NCBI GenBank assembly: GCA_051892875.1
Contig: JBJFGR010000014.1
Coordinates: 1 to 24,178, forward strand
DNA: 24,178 bases
DNA from: JBJFGR01 sp051892875
Lineage (GTDB): Bacteria > Pseudomonadota > Gammaproteobacteria > Enterobacterales > Succinivibrionaceae
Direction: 5' to 3'
The translations under genes were made by a program, and so were the position numbers. Of the stretch, positions 24,165 to 24,178 are shown piece by piece. The notes beneath the pieces were generated by a model. The model was not told the DNA's origin. It did no database searches and saw only the letters and a list, made by a program, of their open reading frames with translations. Position 1 is the stretch's first letter. Each line of letters starts with the position of its first letter.

Positions 24165-24178
24165 CCGATCTCTTAGAG

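Noticed and set aside
1..24178. tRNA, rRNA, insertion sequence, integrase, attachment site or CRISPR
   Set aside because: None was seen on either strand; coding density is high and the only sizeable gap (24004-24178) is explained by the vgrG leader and a terminator.

Overview
The window is almost entirely one canonical (T6SSi-type) type VI secretion system locus from a very AT-rich bacterium, roughly 30% G+C by eye. The code is standard, Shine-Dalgarno sites are of the AAGGA/GAGGT type, and the set includes a TssJ lipoprotein, ClpV and an IcmF-type TssM. That composition indicates a proteobacterium, most likely a low-GC, possibly host-associated gammaproteobacterium. The genus cannot be fixed from the sequence.

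Layout. Bases 40-1698: three tandem, clearly diverged hcp genes (tube protein), closed by a hairpin at 1698-1729. Bases 1760-9672: tssA, tssB, tssC, a second shorter tssC-like gene (ImpD-like), tssE, tssF and tssG (cap/assembly protein, sheath, baseplate). Bases 9724-12342: tssH/clpV (sheath-recycling ATPase). Bases 12365-13090: an unexpected exported solute-binding-protein-like gene. Bases 13121-20441: tagH (FHA protein), tssJ, tssK, tssL and tssM (regulatory scaffold, baseplate-membrane connector and membrane complex). Bases 20432-21028: a minimal Ser/Thr kinase overlapping the end of tssM. Bases 24003-21030, on the minus strand and convergent: vgrG, a DUF6931-like gene and PAAR (the spike module). 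The right edge holds a minus-strand intrinsic terminator belonging to an unseen gene, followed by the vgrG leader.

How it works together. TssJ, TssL and TssM form the envelope channel. TssK, TssE, TssF, TssG and VgrG form the baseplate. TssA primes growth of the Hcp tube and the TssB/TssC sheath. PAAR tips the VgrG spike, and ClpV recycles contracted sheath. The kinase and the FHA protein suggest threonine-phosphorylation control, but no PP2C phosphatase is present here. All 13 usual core genes plus PAAR are intact, so the machine looks complete. No recognisable toxin/immunity pair is present, so effectors are probably encoded elsewhere or carried non-covalently by Hcp, VgrG or PAAR.

Most interesting points: the solute-binding-protein-like gene embedded between clpV and tagH; a TssC paralogue lacking the N-terminal region that ClpV recognises in TssC; three divergent Hcps; a TssM with a lost P-loop; and RNA hairpins at operon boundaries, including a terminator-like stem plus T-run inside the start of the kinase gene.
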